Assembly: GCA_017463225.1 (NCBI GenBank) | Contig: JAFTPO010000045.1 | Coordinates: 1 to 64,000, forward strand | Source of the DNA: Lachnospiraceae bacterium | Lineage (GTDB): Bacteria; Bacillota; Clostridia; Lachnospirales; Lachnospiraceae | Direction: 5' to 3' | Length of the DNA: 64,000 nt | Shown: one piece after another, positions 63,133 through 64,000 of the stretch | Layout of the letters: every line of letters begins with the position of its first letter | How positions within the stretch are numbered: position 1 is the first letter of the stretch | Notes under the pieces: generated by a model | Database searches by the model: none | Seen by the model: the letters and a program-made list of their open reading frames with translations, nothing else | Told to the model about the DNA's origin: nothing | Program-made: the position numbers and the translations under genes

Positions 63133-64000
63133 TTACTTATCGTTAGCAGCTGCTACACCTGGAAGCTCCTTACCCTCAAGGAACTCAAGAGATGCACCAC
63201 CACCAGTTGAAATGTGGCTCATCTTATCGCCATATCCAAGCTGGTTAACAGCTGCTGCTGAATCACCACCACCGATGATTGTTGTAGCGTCAGTCTCAGC
63301 AAGCGCTGCTGCAACTGCCTTAGTACCTACAGCAAGTGTTGGGTTCTCGAATACACCCATAGGTCCATTCCAAACAACTGTCTTAGCTGTCTTAACTGCC
63401 TCTGAGAATAATGCAACAGTCTTAGGTCCGATATCACAGCCCTCCTTGCTAGCATCCATCTTGTCAGCGTCACAAACAACTGTGTCAACTGGAGCATCGA
63501 TTGGATTAGGGAAATCATCAATCATAACTGAATCAACTGGAAGCATAAGGTTCTTGCCAAGCTTCTCAGCCTTCTCCATCATTTCCTTACAGTAATCAAT
63601 CTTAGTGTCATCTACAAGTGACTTACCAATCTCATATCCCTTAGCTTTAAGGAAAGTATAAGCCATACCACCACCGATGATAAGTGTATCACACTTCTCG
63701 ATTAAGTTAGAGATAACATTAAGCTTATCTGCAACCTTAGCACCACCAAGGATAGCTACGAAAGGTCTTACAGGGTTCTCTACTGCATTACCAAGGAAGT
63801 CAATCTCCTTCTGCATTAAGTAACCAACAACTGCAGTATCAACAAGCTGTGCTACACCAACATTTGAGCAGTGTGCTCTATGTGCAGTACCGAAAGCATC
63901 ATTTACAAATACGTCACAGATTGAAGCTAAATCCTGTGAGAAAGCCTCACCGCACTTAGTCTCCTCTGCTCTGAAACGAGTGTTCTCAAGAAGAATAACA
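63133..64000 (-). CDS. pgk: Phosphoglycerate kinase (C-terminal part, cut by window edge)
   Basis: About 289 codons are in the window; the N-terminal quarter lies beyond position 64000. The frame is open through the edge with [15 protein letters not shown] and [16 protein letters not shown], both classic Pgk motifs. Further on are [37 protein letters not shown] and the nucleotide-binding [11 protein letters not shown]. It makes ATP and 3-phosphoglycerate. A Met at 63816 is internal, not the start. tpiA follows by 21 bp. Confidence 0.97.
   Translation of the reverse strand, partial: VILLENTRFRAEETKCGEAFSQDLASICDVFVNDAFGTAHRAHCSNVGVAQLVDTAVVGYLMQKEIDFLGNAVENPVRPFVAILGGAKVADKLNVISNLIEKCDTLIIGGGMAYTFLKAKGYEIGKSLVDDTKIDYCKEMMEKAEKLGKNLMLPVDSVMIDDFPNPIDAPVDTVVCDADKMDASKEGCDIGPKTVALFSEAVKTAKTVVWNGPMGVFENPTLAVGTKAVAAALAETDATTIIGGGDSAAAVNQLGYGDKMSHISTGGGASLEFLEGKELPGVAAANDK

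Overview
This is an AT-rich, gene-dense chromosomal window from a low-GC Firmicute, most likely a Lachnospiraceae-type clostridium. The basis is gene content and order: ylmE/yggS next to sepF, minCD-rodA, spoIIGA-sigE, secG-rnr-smpB-ssrA, an 86-aa DUF4321-like protein beside radC, and a YacP-like nuclease domain fused to a TetM-like GTPase. It encodes a membrane-anchored GH5 glucanase and the sporulation genes spoIIGA and sigE, so a gut or rumen polysaccharide user with sporulation ancestry is plausible. The genus cannot be fixed from this sequence alone. Almost all genes are on the minus strand. The only plus-strand genes seen are a ttcA-like gene, spoIIGA-sigE and a yprB-like exonuclease gene. 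No phage, insertion sequence, CRISPR array or rRNA operon was seen.

Layout, in order of minus-strand transcription. (a) 21.9 kb to 1: a run of about 19 genes with gaps of at most about 49 bp, from a good promoter at 21.9 kb. It holds miaB, a SulP transporter, mutS, mutL, miaA, ynbB-like, a DUF4321-like gene, radC, mreC, mreD, a very large PBP2, minC, minD, rodA, an mgsA-like gene, a D,D-carboxypeptidase, an HlyD-like protein, yggS and sepF. It joins mismatch repair and tRNA modification to the elongation and division machinery. mreB is missing from its usual place between radC and mreC. (b) 22.0-22.5 kb: a small membrane LysM protein like YneA, behind three LexA boxes, with a plus-strand ttcA-like gene after it. 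(c) 23.4-37.6 kb: recU, a pseudouridine synthase, a membrane protein, an SDR, an rRNA methyltransferase, hflX, a TPR protein, a VanY-like protein, a TetM-like GTPase/NYN-nuclease fusion, purE, a chemotaxis receptor and a subtilisin-like protease. (d) 37.7-39.4 kb: spoIIGA-sigE with Spo0A-like boxes, then tRNA-Leu(CAA). (e) 39.4-48.9 kb: sortase B, a NUDIX hydrolase, a second PBP/FtsW pair, a U32 protein, zapA, ruvB, ruvA and a DivIVA-like protein. (f) 49.1-57.6 kb: yprB-like, tmRNA, a small membrane protein, smpB, rnr, secG, eno, mscL with a zinc ribbon, and gpmI. (g) 57.7-62.1 kb: a five-gene block with a metzincin-like lipoprotein, a GH5 glucanase, a MIF-family protein and two unknowns. It sits between gpmI and tpiA-pgk. 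(h) 62.4-64.0 kb: tpiA and pgk, the latter cut by the window edge.

The most interesting items are the GTPase/NYN-nuclease fusion, an MgsA-like protein lacking the catalytic Asp, a VanY-like protein lacking a zinc-ligand His, the doubly anchored metzincin-like lipoprotein beside a GH5 enzyme, and the LexA-controlled YneA-like protein. Apart from the 466-bp interval that contains the tmRNA gene (50175-50640), no stretch longer than 300 bases lacks a protein-coding gene.
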